Positions 10,860 to 22,123 of a DNA stretch of 64,000 nt are shown here, in pieces. Position 1 is the first letter of the stretch. Each line of letters starts with the position of its first letter. The stretch spans positions 249,053,474 to 249,117,473 of the forward strand of contig CP136065.1 of the NCBI GenBank assembly GCA_032622095.1. The letters run 5' to 3'. The DNA is from Siphonodentalium dalli. Lineage: Eukaryota; Mollusca; Scaphopoda; Gadilida; Siphonodentaliidae. The notes beneath the pieces are model-generated. The model was not told where the DNA came from and did not search any database. It saw only the letters and a program-made list of their open reading frames with translations. Position numbers and translations under genes: made by a program.

Positions 10860-12165
10860 TGGATGTTGATTCCATTGAGGCAAGTTGATCTGACATTTTA
10901 ATGTTTGAAACGCTTTCGCATTCCACAAAAAATGTCAGACCAACTTTCATCGATACTAATGGAACGCAACCTAATCAACATCCATTACTTAAATAAATCA
11001 AGAAAGATCAGAGCATTATAAGAGAAGCAATGGCTATTTTTTAGTCATCAGATAATCTATTTTGAGTCATAAAAGGGTGCAACTCCATCAAAACTTACCT
11101 GAAATTTGAATTCAACCTGTACTATTCAATTGTTACCAATGTTAACTGCTTCATGAAATTCATTTCCACATTCTTCAATTTATCAACGGGACACAAGGGG
11201 CATAACCATATTAGGAACCATCGGAAATGACACAAACAACGTGCATTGTATCTTCATGATTAAAGACAATGTACAAAATATCATAAAATTCTGTTGAATA
11301 TTCAAGTTATCATGCAGAAAAGAAACTGTTTCAGAAGAATTGAGCATATACACACTCCTCTTATTACAGTCCCCCAAATTTCTGTTTGGGGGAACATCAG
11401 AAGTAACACATTTAAGAAGACCCCTGAACATTTTATAACGATATCCCACATCCATATCACATGTATGGCATATCACATGGGGCCTTGGTGGTAACGAGAA
11501 TCAAGCTGTAAATTTTTTTATTTCCATTCATTTCAGTTGAACATTTTTTTAAATTAATGACTAAAGGGTCTTCTACATTTAATTGCTATTTTAAAGCTAT
11601 ATAAAGTAAAGTAATTATCTCCAAACATTAGCTTTAGAACTTTGTTTAGCCTTTCTGTACTAAGAGGATTCTCCCACATATAAAAGTTATAAAAGTATAC
11701 TTTGGAATGGTCTATTATTTATCTGGAGGGATTTTCAGGAAAATTAAGCAGAGGCAGATAATACATAAGTACAGAAGGAGTCATTTTTATTGGAAGGAAA
11801 TGTTCAGATAATAAGATCAACAAACAACCTATGTCGAACTTAGTATCTGAACATTTCCTGATGGATAATTACTCGTCAATGAGTATTTAGTATTTAGAGT
11901 TAACACAAATGAATGGTGTGTCTCAAATTCAAATCTTTTCCAGTAAATAAAACAACTGCTGTAATAAGGAGCTTCACTATTCTGTACAACAAATAAGCTA
12001 CTCAGCTCATAAGTCGTCAAAACATTATTCTGCACATTTATACATGATCTACATGGCTCATTCATCAAACGCTATTCTGAATAAATGCTATCTCAAAAAG
12101 AAATGATGCTCAGTATGGTGTAACCAACCTAAGACAACTTTCAAAATGAAGACATAAATACTTAC
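10860..12165. other. USP12/46 intron sequence, no gene seen
   Basis: AT-rich intron between two USP12/46 exons. There are short inverted stretches: 'ccattgaggcaagttgatct' at 10873 opposes 'aatggaacgcaacctaatca' near 10959, and 'aggaaatgttcagata' near 11796 opposes 'tatctgaacatttcct' near 11844. These probably mark small MITEs. No exon-like frame is recognised. Confidence 0.4.
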
Positions 12166-12298
12166 TGTGTTGAAAAGCCTCAGCTCCAGAGGAAACACAA
12201 CCCTGTATGATAACTTTGTATATCTGTTAACATGTTCCATATATTTAAATCTTTTTAAATGTAAAGCTAGAATCTGTGGTAACTTTTTCACTCGCATC
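12166..12298 (-). CDS. USP12/46: USP12/46 exon (core palm segment)
   Basis: Encodes [18 protein letters not shown] then [20 protein letters not shown] and ELRLFNT. This is almost identical to the vertebrate [17 protein letters not shown] block. It begins in phase 2 (G completing an Arg codon) after gttgcag and ends in phase 0 at ACA|GTAAGT. The acceptor is single copy. Confidence 0.96.
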
Positions 12299-12746
12299 CT
12301 GCAACAAGATAAAACTTGTTTATTACATCTCTATTGGCAATTTATATATAATAAAGATTTTAAATATACAAGTGATAAAAACAGGTAAGCAGAGGTCGTG
12401 TCTGTACCATATTTATGGTGCCTCTGATCATCATAATACCCCATGAATAGATATTATCAACCCCATTACAATACATACATGTAGACCTACAGTTATTGGT
12501 ATTTCAAAAGTTAATATTGATAAACTGTCCTAATTCAGATCCAAAATAGTGAGTCAGAGAAGCTGAGATAGCCTTAGATTCTCTCTCAATGCTCATCATT
12601 TTCAAAACTAGTCAATGGGACGGGGACAGCTCCTCCCATACACACTCCCAACTCAGGCAATAACCCTTGGTGATGGTCAGAAAACAGGTGTCTCCAAAAA
12701 ATCATGCATCCATCCATGTGTTTGGTTTATATAAAATTAAGTAAAA

Positions 12747-13077
12747 GTTCGGACAACCACTATCGGAAACATTTCTGTTGTAAGAAGTAACCGGTAGTTG
12801 GACTGCACATGCTCACGCCAAGATCGCAAGTCCAAAAAAAATATCAAGCACTATTTGATTTAGATGCGAAATTGTGGCGTATCCTTGGTTACCTCCACTT
12901 GCGACATAATCGCAGTTGTGTGTACGTAAAAATTGTAGCTGGAAAGAGCATAGGGTAGTCAATCACATACTTATGAACAACCCATGATATCATCATCTAC
13001 GGCGACTTCGCAATCATGTGAACAAACTATCCATGATTTTGTCAGGCCCGATTCCTCCACTTACGATTGAACGTTCA
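12747..13077. mobile_element. MITE with GTTC(A/G)GACAACCAC ends, copy 1
   Basis: About 330 bp, closely similar throughout to 23534-23906. The termini (gttcggacaaccac, and ttacgattgaacgttcac at the right) are inverted, and internal blocks such as 'aaattgtggcgtatccttgg' are shared with the second copy. Non-coding, inside a USP12/46 intron. Confidence 0.65.
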
Positions 13078-13191
13078 CAAAGAGTTGTGTACTGCTTCAG
13101 GTTTTAGCATATTTATCTGCAGTACCAGTCTTAGCTTAAAATGATGTTTTGGTCAGTTGGTTTTTCAGTAAATTGGTTACTGATTACTGAC

Positions 13192-13352
13192 CTTTTCTGT
13201 GCCTCTTGCTTGCTGCAGCAGACTTCACAATAGTATTTATACTCAGAACAAAGTGTTTCTGTGTTACTGAATCCACGCAGACAGTGAGTTATTGAAGTGT
13301 TTTGCTCAACATCCACTGATAAATCGAGAAAATCTTCATCTTTACTGCTCAC
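13192..13352 (-). CDS. USP12/46: USP12/46 exon with second zinc-binding pair
   Basis: Encodes [20 protein letters not shown], then [20 protein letters not shown] and [13 protein letters not shown](R), nearly identical to vertebrate USP46. YCEVC supplies the second CxxC of the structural zinc site. The acceptor is tctcgcag and the donor AAAAG|GTCAGT, giving phases 0 and 2. It is single copy. Confidence 0.97.
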
Positions 13353-13399
13353 CTGCGAGAGAAAATAAATATTAATATAAACATATCACTTACATTTAA

Positions 13400-13673
13400 C
13401 CCTTCCATGACTGGTATATATGGAGCTTCCTGACATTTTGCGAAAACCCAGTGACAAATGCATTCTCTTATACATGTCTATATGTGTGTAGTCTCCCATA
13501 GGGAGCCTCGCATATAAGAGAATACATTGGCCTAACAATATATACCTTGACCTTGCAAGCCAGTGCATTCTCTTATATATACGAGGATCCCTATGTGAGA
13601 CTCGCAAATATAAGAGAATGCACTGGCACAGGATTTTTAATGCTGCACCAGCGCATCTCCCATCATGAAAGGG
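13400..13673. mobile_element. TTAA MITE family B, copy 1
   Basis: Flanked by TTAA (13396-13399, 13674-13677), with ends CCCTTCCATGACTGG and CATCATGAAAGGG. It contains two hairpins built on 'atgcattctcttata', related to but more diverged than those of family A. It begins about 45 bp upstream of a USP12/46 acceptor. Confidence 0.75.
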
Positions 13674-14023
13674 TTAAGAAATGACACACACATGTATAGA
13701 ATGGCTTACAAAATATGGATCTTCATGCAACACAAAATTGGGCTGTTTTCCAGTAACAAGTGCGTAACAAATATCGATAATGCCTAAAAACAAAATAGTG
13801 ATGTTTCCAGTGACCAAGGGGGAACAGGCAGAAATTATTTAATTTTTTTTTTGATACATCGATATATGGAGTATATTCATTCCCTAATATATGCCCCTGG
13901 CACCCCAAGAGGACATAATGAGCACATTACATTGTATTGGAAAGGATAATGAAGCCTTGGCAGTATTTTTTTAATAAAAAATGATCACAACATCAACTGC
14001 CGGTTGAACTGGCCCATATACAC

Positions 14024-15034
14024 TAGAGGTGCCACGATTATTGATTTTGATAATCGATCATCAATAATCGACTATAATCGATTAATCGTACCTAATAATA
14101 ATAACATCAGTGGAAGTATTCCGTAATCTGGCCTATTGCCATATTGGCTGGGTGCTGGTTAACTGCTATCGCTGCTTGTTTGAGGCAACGTCTGATGTAA
14201 TTTTTGTGTTAATAAAGACTAATGAGCACAATGTCTTCAATACAAGCACAGATCTCGGCGATGTCATGGTTATAATATTTGTGAGTTCATTGGAACGAAC
14301 GTAGCGATTAATTTAACAGCCAAACATACAAGCAAAGTAGGAATGCACAAAGGAATCTAATGTTACGGAAACTATAAGTTTCAGCGAACTTCCAGAGCAT
14401 GGATAACAATTACAAAGGTTGGCCCCCTCCATGCAAATTTCAGGACTAAGGACAAGTTAAGTATATGGTAATAGTCAATTTCATTTAGCAGTCACCACAC
14501 TATAAGCGATAGCCTGTACAGTACTAGTAACATCTAAGTATACTTATACAAACAAAGTATACTTGCTGCAAATGATACAGGGAGAATATCGCTGATTAAA
14601 ATGCTGTAGTTTCCCTGATTTTGAGAGAATGTCAATCAACTCCCCTTTGGGACAGTCAGCCCATTTCAAAGACATAGTGCCGTCTTTCTTGTAGAAATAT
14701 ACGATGTCGCATAAGTTCAAAGCTGCAGTACCGTCATGCAATTTGAAGATTATACAATGGCTCGAAGAGTAACCATGTCATCAAATGAACTGCCGGCTGT
14801 TTGCAACATATACTAGTAGTACTTAAGTTGTCGGAATCTCTTTGATACATTATCAAATGTTGTTAACCCCTAGGTTGTATATTAAACTGTGTAAAACAAT
14901 CAGGGTATTCAACATTAACCAACATTTTCCAACGTCAGAAATAAATAACGCAGATTAATCGACGATGGAAATGGTAATCGATTATCGGCTTTATCAACAG
15001 TTCATCGATTATACGATTAATCGTGGCACCCCTA
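14024..15034. mobile_element. hAT-type non-autonomous element, 8-bp TSD atatacac
   Basis: The element starts TAGAGGTGCCACGATTA and ends TAATCGTGGCACCCCTA. Perfect 8-bp direct repeats (atatacac) flank it at 14016-14023 and 15035-15042. An 8-bp duplication with T/CA-G-rich ends is characteristic of hAT transposons. Sub-terminal 'ataatcgatta' motifs recur on both sides. I recognise no transposase in the 1,011 bp. It lies in a USP12/46 intron. Confidence 0.85.
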
Positions 15035-15052
15035 ATATACACAAGGGCGTCA

Positions 15053-15380
15053 CCATCTTAAAACACTGACTTCCAGTGTAAATAATACAGATCGCGACTG
15101 ATCAACAAACTGTTTTACTATGATTAGAGATCGATGAACGTGATTTCTGTTGTTTTTTTGCGACTCGCCATCTTAAAACACTGACTTCCAGTGTAAATAA
15201 TACAGATCGCGACTCGCCATCTTAAAACACTGACTTCCAGTGTAAATAATACAGATCGCGACTCGCCATCTTAAAACACTGACTTCCAGTGTAAATAATA
15301 CAGATCGCGACTGATCAACAAACTGTTTTACTATGATTAGAGATCGATGAACGTGATTTCTGTTGTTTTTTTGTTTGCGT
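15053..15380. repeat. 49/115-bp tandem repeat
   Basis: The block 'ccatcttaaaacactgactt' plus 'ccagtgtaaataatacagat' starts at 15053, 15168, 15217 and 15266. The first and last copies carry an extra ~65-bp tail ('gatcaacaaactgttttact' onward to 'ttgtttttttg'). The motif acactgacttccagtgt is a small palindrome. It lies beside the right end of the hAT element. Confidence 0.8.
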
Positions 15381-15488
15381 TTAATAAAATTAGTAGGGGC
15401 GGATGTCTGGACAAGGGGCAGGTTACCGGAAACATCATTATTTAATTTTTAGGCCTAACTTCCAAAATACCAAGGGTGGTACACTTAC

Positions 15489-15613
15489 GGTTTCACAGTT
15501 GAGGCACCTTGTCTCGTTGGTCAAGGTTCCCTGGAATATGTCGTGCACCCACGTGGGATCTTTCCGACTGTTATTAGTCTGTGAGGTTTTTGTTTTGCCG
15601 CCAGTCTTTTCAG
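15489..15613 (-). CDS. USP12/46: USP12/46 exon with variable linker and first CxxC
   Basis: Encodes (A)EKTGGKTKTSQTNNSRKDPT, then WVHDIFQGTLTNETRCLNCET. The second half matches vertebrate DPTWV.EIFQGTLTNETRCLNCET. The first half is the poorly conserved polar linker of this family. Phase 1 start after atataacag, phase 0 end at ACC|GTAAGT. Cys164 and Cys167 form the first zinc-binding pair. Confidence 0.96.
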
Positions 15614-15900
15614 CTGTTATATGAATATAGGAACAAATACAGAGTTCATGGGGCTGATTATACGACATCTGTTTGACAGAAAGTAAATCTACATATTTTT
15701 ATCACATAATTAGCCCCTTCAGGGTTCCCACTATGAATTCAAAATGAAATTCAAGCACTTTTCAAGCACCTGGATATGTATTTTCAAGCACCATACTAGA
15801 ATAAGGTATATAGCTCAGGCAGTTAATAAAACCCAAAATTATTATCAATGGAAGGATACATTATAATAGAAACGGTAAAACAGATCAAATAATTATTTAC

Positions 15901-16502
15901 CTATTGGAAAACAACATATCCATGAGATTATCAGTGGCAGCCTGCTGAGTACAGTTCATTGCGAGTCCATTCATTGTTAAATAAACAACATATCCATGAG
16001 ATTATCAGTGGCAGCCTGCTGAGTACAGTTCATTGCGAGTCCATTCATTGTTAAATAAACAACATATCCATGAGATTATGAGTGGCAGCCTGCTGAGTAC
16101 AGTTCATTGCGAGTCCATTCATTGTTAAATAAACAACATATCCATGAGATTATGAGTGGCAGCCTGCTGAGTACAGTTCATTGCGAGTCCATTCATTGTT
16201 AAATAAACAACATATCCATGAGATTATGAGTGGCAGCCTGCTGAGTACAGTTCATTGCGAGTCCATTCATTGTTAAATAAACAACATATCCATGAGATTA
16301 TGAGTGGCAGCCTGCTGAGTACAGTTCATTGCGAGTCCATTCATTGTTAAATAAACAACATATCCATGAGATTATGAGTGGCAGCCTGCTGAGTACAGTT
16401 CATTGCGAGTCCATTCATTGTTAAATAAACAACATATCCATGAGATTATGAGTGGCAGCCTGCTGAGTACAGTTCATTGCGAGTCAATTCATTGTTAAAT
16501 AT
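15901..16502 (-). repeat. 74-bp tandem array with exon-like unit, 8 copies
   Basis: A 74-bp unit beginning acaacatatccatgagatta repeats from 15911 to about 16502 with very few changes. Read on the minus strand, the last copy encodes an open stretch (NCTQQAATDNLMDMLFSN) ending at a good donor, CCAATAG|GTAAAT (15901/15900). A possible acceptor, gtactcag, lies inside every unit. The phase does not fit as a cassette exon of USP12/46. It may be a captured or orphan exon; function is unknown. Confidence 0.6.
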
Positions 16503-17223
16503 ACACTTGCCCATGATTGTAAGGACCGAACAATGGAAAAATTCAATGGTTCATGCTCGATTAATTTTAATACAGGGCGCATCCATTTGTAATGCATGTA
16601 TTGCGCATGCTCGGGAATTACCGGAAATTAAGTTCGCGAAACGAAACTGAACTACTGCCGGTCTGATAACGTTGTATTGACGATCGCTAAATCTTTCGTG
16701 ATCGTCATTATCCTTAATGAATTAAGGCCATCTTCCCACTTAACATATAACAGTTTTGAATTCAAGCACTCATGCTCATTTTATTAAAAATCAAGCACTT
16801 TCATAATTTTCAAGCACCCGTACACTATGGCACCAAAACTCTATTCTAATACAAGGAAATCTTAAAATGACCTCCATAAATTTCACGTATGAAGAAGTTT
16901 CTGGTGGAGCATTATATGTATCAGATGCTATTCATCACATATCCAGGGAAGATAACCCCAACAACCTATTGTGCTGATATATCAATCTTGATGCCTGTTT
17001 TCAGAAAAAAGTGGCACTTTTAAAACCACATTATATTTCTTACTAAATCAGACTAAATCAAAATTTAATGGTATCTCAATTAATCAAACTGACTAGATAA
17101 TATATTTAAACTTATTAAATGGCCAACATAGAGTGCGCTCTGTAAAACATTTTTTTCATCTATTCCACCATAGAAAGATTTAAATCCCTTTTCAGATGAC
17201 CGTCTGTATAATAGATAAATTAC

Positions 17224-17304
17224 CTTGCAGCAAGTCAGCTACAGTGTTGAGTAAGTAGTTGAGGAATTCATGGGCATCTTGTTGCATATAGTTATCAAAC
17301 ACAG
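17224..17304 (-). CDS. USP12/46: USP12/46 exon: QQDAHEF block
   Basis: Encodes [18 protein letters not shown] and NTVADLLQ, the conserved USP segment after the Cys box (human [20 protein letters not shown]). It enters in phase 1 after ttttctag, leaves in phase 1 at CAAG|GTAATT, and joins EKTGG through a shared Ala codon. The 5' 20 exon bases and acceptor are duplicated once upstream. Confidence 0.96.
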
Positions 17305-17359
17305 CTAGAAAACAAAACAAATACATATAGTTATCAAACACAGCTAGAAAACAAAACAT
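17285..17359 (-). repeat. 39-bp acceptor-spanning duplication (USP12/46 exon)
   Basis: Two near-exact copies of catatagttatcaaacacag plus 'ctagaaaacaaaaca' at 17285 and 17324. The first is the functional exon edge (20 exon bases plus ttttgttttctag). The second repeats exon bases, acceptor and polypyrimidine tract further into the intron. Confidence 0.9.
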
Positions 17360-18562
17360 TATAATTATAATAGTGCTCAGCAGCGTTCACACTGGACCAA
17401 AAAATCTTTTGGCCAAATGATAATTTTATTGGCCAAATTAAAAAAAACTTTGGCCAAATTAAATCCTCATTTTTCGGAAAATAAATGTGTGAGCGAGGGT
17501 TTTAGTTATATTTTTTATTTTGTTCTGCCCATAGTAAGCATGGGTTATTATACCTTCCCAGGTCCAGAAAATATAGAGAGAACTTTGTAATGGATATAAA
17601 CTAATTTAATCTGATATAAAGAATGACAAATCAGACATTGTACTACCCGTACATCATATAGGGATTACCTAGAATGATATATACGATTTTAATATCGGCA
17701 CAATGTTTTTTAACAACACGCAGAACTACATATCCGATTCACATAACAATACGGAACATAAATACAGTCGAAACAAAAAGATAAAGTGATCTTACAAACA
17801 ATCATAGAAAGTCTTCGATTCACATATTCCACTGATTAGAGACTATATATATGTATAACCATCATAAACATGGCCAATACACATGTACACCGCTTGTCAA
17901 ACTGCTCTGGTTTTCATACCTTCGGTTGCAATAGCGTAGCAAGGGGAAAACACTATCTTGCGTGGTTCCTTACTTATTGTGCAAAGGTCGCCAATATCAG
18001 GTTGGCGGACGACTCATTCAATATCCAACTTCCTGCTTTTATCGAAATATTTCAACACATTTGACCAATAAAATTGGGGGTATGGACAGCCTATGGTAAC
18101 AATATACCTGATAGTTATCGTTGACTATGGTCTTTTGTTGAATATCCACACATACACCGTTGTATTTAGCTCCTATTCGATATTTGATAAATAACTAATT
18201 TCCGTGTTACCGGTTTACAATTACAGTGAAATCCAAAATCGAAATAAAATAGTCCAACGTGGGCCATTTTTCTCGATGCGGCGAAATCTGAGAATCAAAA
18301 CCCTTTTTTTTGGCCTTAATTATGCCTTTATTCCTTTAACATTAACAATTCCCTCACTCAACCCTTAATGACAGAAGCATTATGCTTCCTACAGGTTCGG
18401 ATTCAAGTTTAGTCTGCGGTCATAAGTATCTCACTTTCAAATTCAAATTGAACCATGATTGTATGTTAAAATGTATACTGAATACTTGCATTACCCTACT
18501 AGTACATGTAATCATAAAGGAAACCTTCAGTTACAATAAAATTATAAAATCTAGTTACAAAC

Positions 18563-18782
18563 CATTTTCTTTTCGTAGTCTTGTAATAAACTTTTTAGGA
18601 GCTAAGGTGCCGACTTTCTTCTTTTGGGTTGCTATACTGTAGAACAGGTCACCAAGGCAACTTAATAAAGTCTCTTTTTTTTGGTTTTTAAACTGCTGCT
18701 TGAATTGTAGAACTTTTTCTCTAAAAGGACGGCAGAAGTACAAGGCTTGTAGCACAGAGTTGCAGTAGCACGTGTTACCAAA
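18563..18782 (-). CDS. USP12/46: USP12/46 exon with catalytic Cys box
   Basis: Encodes 73 residues starting [20 protein letters not shown], with the nucleophile in GNTCYCNS, and ending [12 protein letters not shown]. This matches vertebrate [20 protein letters not shown] and PPKKFI.RLRKEN. The acceptor is atatttcag. The donor is the less usual ATG|GTTTGT; it keeps phase 1 into the next exon. The exon's first 40 bases plus acceptor are present three times in tandem. Confidence 0.96.
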
Positions 18783-18932
18783 CTGAAATATATAGAGAAC
18801 ATGTTTTAGGCTTGTAGCAGAGTTGCAGTAGCACGTGTTACCAAACTGAAATATGTAGAGAATATGTTTTAGGCTTGTAGCAGAGTTGCAGTAGCACGTG
18901 TTACCAAACTGAAATATATAGAGAATATTTTT
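18743..18932 (-). repeat. 63-bp acceptor-spanning triplication (USP12/46 Cys-box exon)
   Basis: Units start at 18743 (65 bp, functional), 18808 and 18871 (63 bp each). Each holds 'aggcttgtagcagagttgca', 'gtagcacgtgttaccaaact' and the acceptor region gaaatat. The two upstream copies lack the 2 bp (ca) found in the functional exon, so they could not be used in frame. Confidence 0.92.
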
Positions 18933-19208
18933 TTGACGAATTCAGAATATGAGAATTCTCATGCGAGGGTACAAGCAAATACCGATTTTCCACGAGTGGC
19001 TTACCGCGAGTGGAAATCGGTATTGGCTTTTACCCATGAATGAGAATTCTTTTATTCAATCAAAAGTCCTATCATACCAAATTGGTTACTTGGACATATT
19101 TATCCAGATCCAGATAATGCCAGTACAAACATTGCAGATGTTCTTTAGGACAAACTTTTTATAAGGATTGGAAAATGGATGAGATCATATGAGTACAAGT
19201 ATTACATG

Positions 19209-19886
19209 CAGACCTGTTTACTTTCCCGTAAATGCGGTCTTCAATGTCCAGACAAGGATTATAATATATCAAACAAGAAGCCATCCTTTTTTTAATAAAG
19301 TGTTTCTGTTCGTCCCGACCGACTGCTTTAAAATCGGCGACTCAAATTATTATATTGCCGATTTAAACTTTTTGTTTGTTTTTGTGTTGGTGAAAGTTCC
19401 GTCTTTGTGGTTTCCGTGTTTTGCATATGCAATAACAGAACGCGAATCGAACGGACCTCAAACAATTCTGTCAATGCCTATTCTCTTTAAATTCACCGAT
19501 GTTACCTGATGTTACTGAATATATTTTGCGACAAAATTATCCGAGAGCACCATTTTATAGCGTGCAAATATAGTTTTAATCGTTGTATTGCTTGTTCGAA
19601 ATAAAACGTGATCCATAACCGGAAAATCATAATTTTATTCCCAATGATTCAGTGATTTTAGAAATTAGATACTCTCCGTGTCAAGGCCGTTAATTATGGC
19701 AGATGCAAACCAAATACAACAAACAGTCTATGTGGCATTTAAATAAAAATATGAAGTTTTCTCCATGATACTGACATTGAAAAAAATCTCCCTATTTTTC
19801 ACTAAATCTCCCTATTTCTGAGGACAAATCTCCCTATTTCTGAGGATAAATCTCCCTATTTCCAATTTTGAAAGTAAACAGGTCTG
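19209..19886. mobile_element. hAT-type MITE, CAGACCTGTTTACTTTC ends
   Basis: The left end CAGACCTGTTTACTTTC is repeated in inverted form at the right end. The 8-bp flanks attacatg (19201-19208) and attgcatg (19887-19894) match at 7 of 8 positions, as for an aged hAT target duplication. A 106-codon frame from 19189 runs through it but resembles no protein I know. 'aaatctccctattt' repeats four times near the right end. Confidence 0.75.
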
Positions 19887-20414
19887 ATTGCATGCACTGA
19901 CGAAGGCTAAGTGTATTAATGTACGGTATAAAGTGTCAGTGAAAATATATCAATCATGCAGGCCTGATTATTTGAGGCAAACGACTGTTATCTAAAATGA
20001 AAATGCCATGAACGAAACACATGCCTAAGTTTTATAAATGCAGGTCTCGCGATAACTAATTCACACCTTAATTTTTGCTCAATCAAGTCCCAAAACGAGA
20101 CATTCAAATTTATTAATGTAGTTCAATGAGTTGCCCATCTGTAATTAATAATACCAGTTGTAGTGATTATAACAGTTTCTGTTACTCTCCTGCTAACCTA
20201 TGGTATGGGTTACCTAAGCACAAACCAGGCGAACGAAAAATAGGTTACAAGTAATTTTGAAACCTGCAGGCCTGTCATGACATGTCAAGTGTGCTGGTTA
20301 AGCATAGTGAAGTTACCATAATGAACCAAATAAAATCTTTTAAATTAGAATTTGTAATATGTATCAGTTTAATATAATTAATGAGACCTAAACGAGTAGA
20401 TCTATGTTACATAC

Positions 20415-20495
20415 GTTGACTAATCCAAAGTAGTGCTCATTAGCTGGAAATTGCTCTGAGCCAATTTCTTTCTCCAATTGGGATGCATTGGCACC
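20415..20495 (-). CDS. USP12/46: USP12/46 first visible coding exon
   Basis: Encodes [16 protein letters not shown], then [11 protein letters not shown], matching vertebrate [26 protein letters not shown]. It is phase 0 at both ends, acceptor ttttttcag and donor AAC|GTATGT. In USP12 the residue before GANAS is Met, so the start codon lies in an upstream exon that I could not identify in the ~9 kb to the right. Six acceptor copies precede the exon. Confidence 0.95.
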
Positions 20496-20930
20496 CTGAA
20501 AAAAAGAAGAATTAAATATAAATAAATTATGTATTATCATGTGGAGATTGAGGATATATAATTGGCACCCTGAAAAAAAGAAGAATTAAATATAAATAAA
20601 TTATGTATTATCATGTGGATATTGAGGATATATAATTGGCACCCTGAAAAAAAGAAGAATTAAATATAAATAAATTATGTATTATCATGTGGAGATTGAG
20701 GATATATAATTGGCACCCTGAAAAAAAGAAGAATTAAATATAAATAAATTATGTATTATCATGTGGAGATTGAGGATATATAATTGGCACCCTGAAAAAA
20801 AGAAGAATTAAATATAAATAAATTATGTATTATCATGTGGAGATTGAGGATATATAATTGGCACCCTGAAAAGAAGAAGAATCAAATATAAATAAATTAT
20901 GTATTATCATGTGGAGATTGAGGATATAAT
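20487..20930 (-). repeat. 74-bp acceptor-spanning array, 6 copies (USP12/46)
   Basis: Units at 20487, 20561, 20635, 20709, 20783 and 20857 are spaced exactly 74 bp apart and are nearly identical. Each contains the minus-strand polypyrimidine tract and acceptor (ttcttctttttttcag) with the first nine exon bases (ggtgccaat). Only the leftmost copy continues into the real exon. Confidence 0.93.
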
Positions 20931-21278
20931 ACAAGTGTCCATTGGCACCGCGGTGTATTTGCCGTTCGGCCCGCGGTGTCAGAGTTTGTAACTGCAGTTG
21001 AACACCGCGGCCGAACGGCAAGTACACTGCGGCCAAACGACAAATTCACTGTTGCCGAAAGGCAACTACCCTCGCGGCCAAATGGCATGTACACCATGGT
21101 TAGATTTTTGATTTGTATTGTCTTTTTTCAGTTTGATGAAAGTACACCATGGCAACTACACCATGCCAAATGGCGATTACACCGCGGCCCAACTGTATTT
21201 AGCCGGTGGAACCGTGGTGTAATTGCATTTCGGCCGTGGTGGCAACGCTAACCGCACCGCAGTTAAGTGGACACTTGT
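20931..21278. mobile_element. GC-rich MITE with ACAAGTGTCCA ends
   Basis: Ends acaagtgtcc and ggacacttgt are inverted. The interior has several imperfect copies of a ~20-bp unit such as 'accgcggccgaacggca'. A fragment of the same family occurs at about 44575-44630. It abuts the sixth unit of the USP12/46 acceptor array. Confidence 0.65.
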
Positions 21279-21378
21279 TTTGTCTAGCATGGTAAGTTTT
21301 AAATTCAATGATGCAAATGCTTTCTTTTCCGAATTCCTTTCGAAATAGTGCATGACATCTGATATATAAGGTAATTAG

Positions 21379-21636
21379 CCCTTCAATGACTGGAGCTTCC
21401 TGAAATTTTGCAAAAACCCTGTGCCAATGCATTCTCTTATACATGCGAGTCGCCCATAGGGAGCATCGCATATATAAGAGAATACATTGGCCTAACAATA
21501 TTTACCATGACCTTGTACGCCAATGCATCCTCTAATATTTGCGAAGCTCCCTCTGGGAGACGACTTGCATATATAAGAGAATGCACTGCCACTGGATCTT
21601 TAATGCTGCACCAGCGTAGCTCCCATCATAAAAGGG
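21379..21636. mobile_element. TTAA MITE family B, copy 2
   Basis: Ends CCCTTCAATGACTGGAGC and CATAAAAGGG, with two hairpins containing 'aatgcattctcttata'. The flanks read TTAG and TAAA, so the TTAA duplication has decayed. It matches 13400-13673 and 53667-53892. Confidence 0.7.
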
Positions 21637-22123
21637 TAAAGATACAAAATAGCCCTACCATATACAGTAGGAAGAAAGATATCCATTGGAAGAAAGATAT
21701 CCTGGGATATCTCCCCCACCCACCCTGGTTTTTGTCGGATCTGATTTAATCTGATGGATCAAACTCTGTTTGATTTCATCAGGAGAATCCAGCTCATGAT
21801 GATGGCAAAGCGCGCATTTTGCTTGTACCGTAACATGACCGATTGTCACATGACCAAAACCTCATTCAAAATGTTGGAATAGTTAGCGGCAACCGCTATT
21901 CGAAATTAAAGTCAAGAATTCAGGTCGATCATTAAGGAACAACGGCTGTAGACATGTGGGCCGAAAATTTGTGCTTATATATATAATAATCACAACAAGA
22001 GGGCGCCAGCTGTAGAAAGGTCTATATTACACATACGGCTATTGCTTGTGACCTCATTATATTATTAACATTATTATTTAATTTATTATTAATAAATATT
22101 AGTCTTCAGAAATACATATTAAT

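Larger units (their letters stand above)
8070..20495 (-). other. USP12/46: Gene locus: USP12/USP46-type ubiquitin carboxyl-terminal hydrolase
   Basis: Eight exons on the minus strand join in consistent phase into a 348-residue protein very close to vertebrate USP12 and USP46 (366-370 aa). Only the initiator Met and about 15-20 N-terminal residues are missing. The enzyme is a cysteine protease that removes ubiquitin from substrates; in animals it works with the WD-repeat activators WDR48/UAF1 and WDR20. Visible active-site features, numbering from the first visible residue, are Cys32 in GNTCYCNS, His295 in GSGPNRGHY and Asp311 in WLLFDDD. Zinc-binding CxxC pairs are at 164/167 and 211/214. The first coding exon was not located; the exon starting GANAS normally follows Met directly. 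Introns carry MITEs and partial duplications of acceptor sites. Vertebrates have two paralogues, and I read this as the single invertebrate pro-orthologue. Confidence 0.96.

Noticed and set aside
20931-20950. Seventh unit of the USP12/46 acceptor array
   Set aside because: The shared 'attggcacc' belongs to the end of the ACAAGTGTCCA MITE, which has the same bases at another locus (about 44608). Spacing is 84, not 74 bp.
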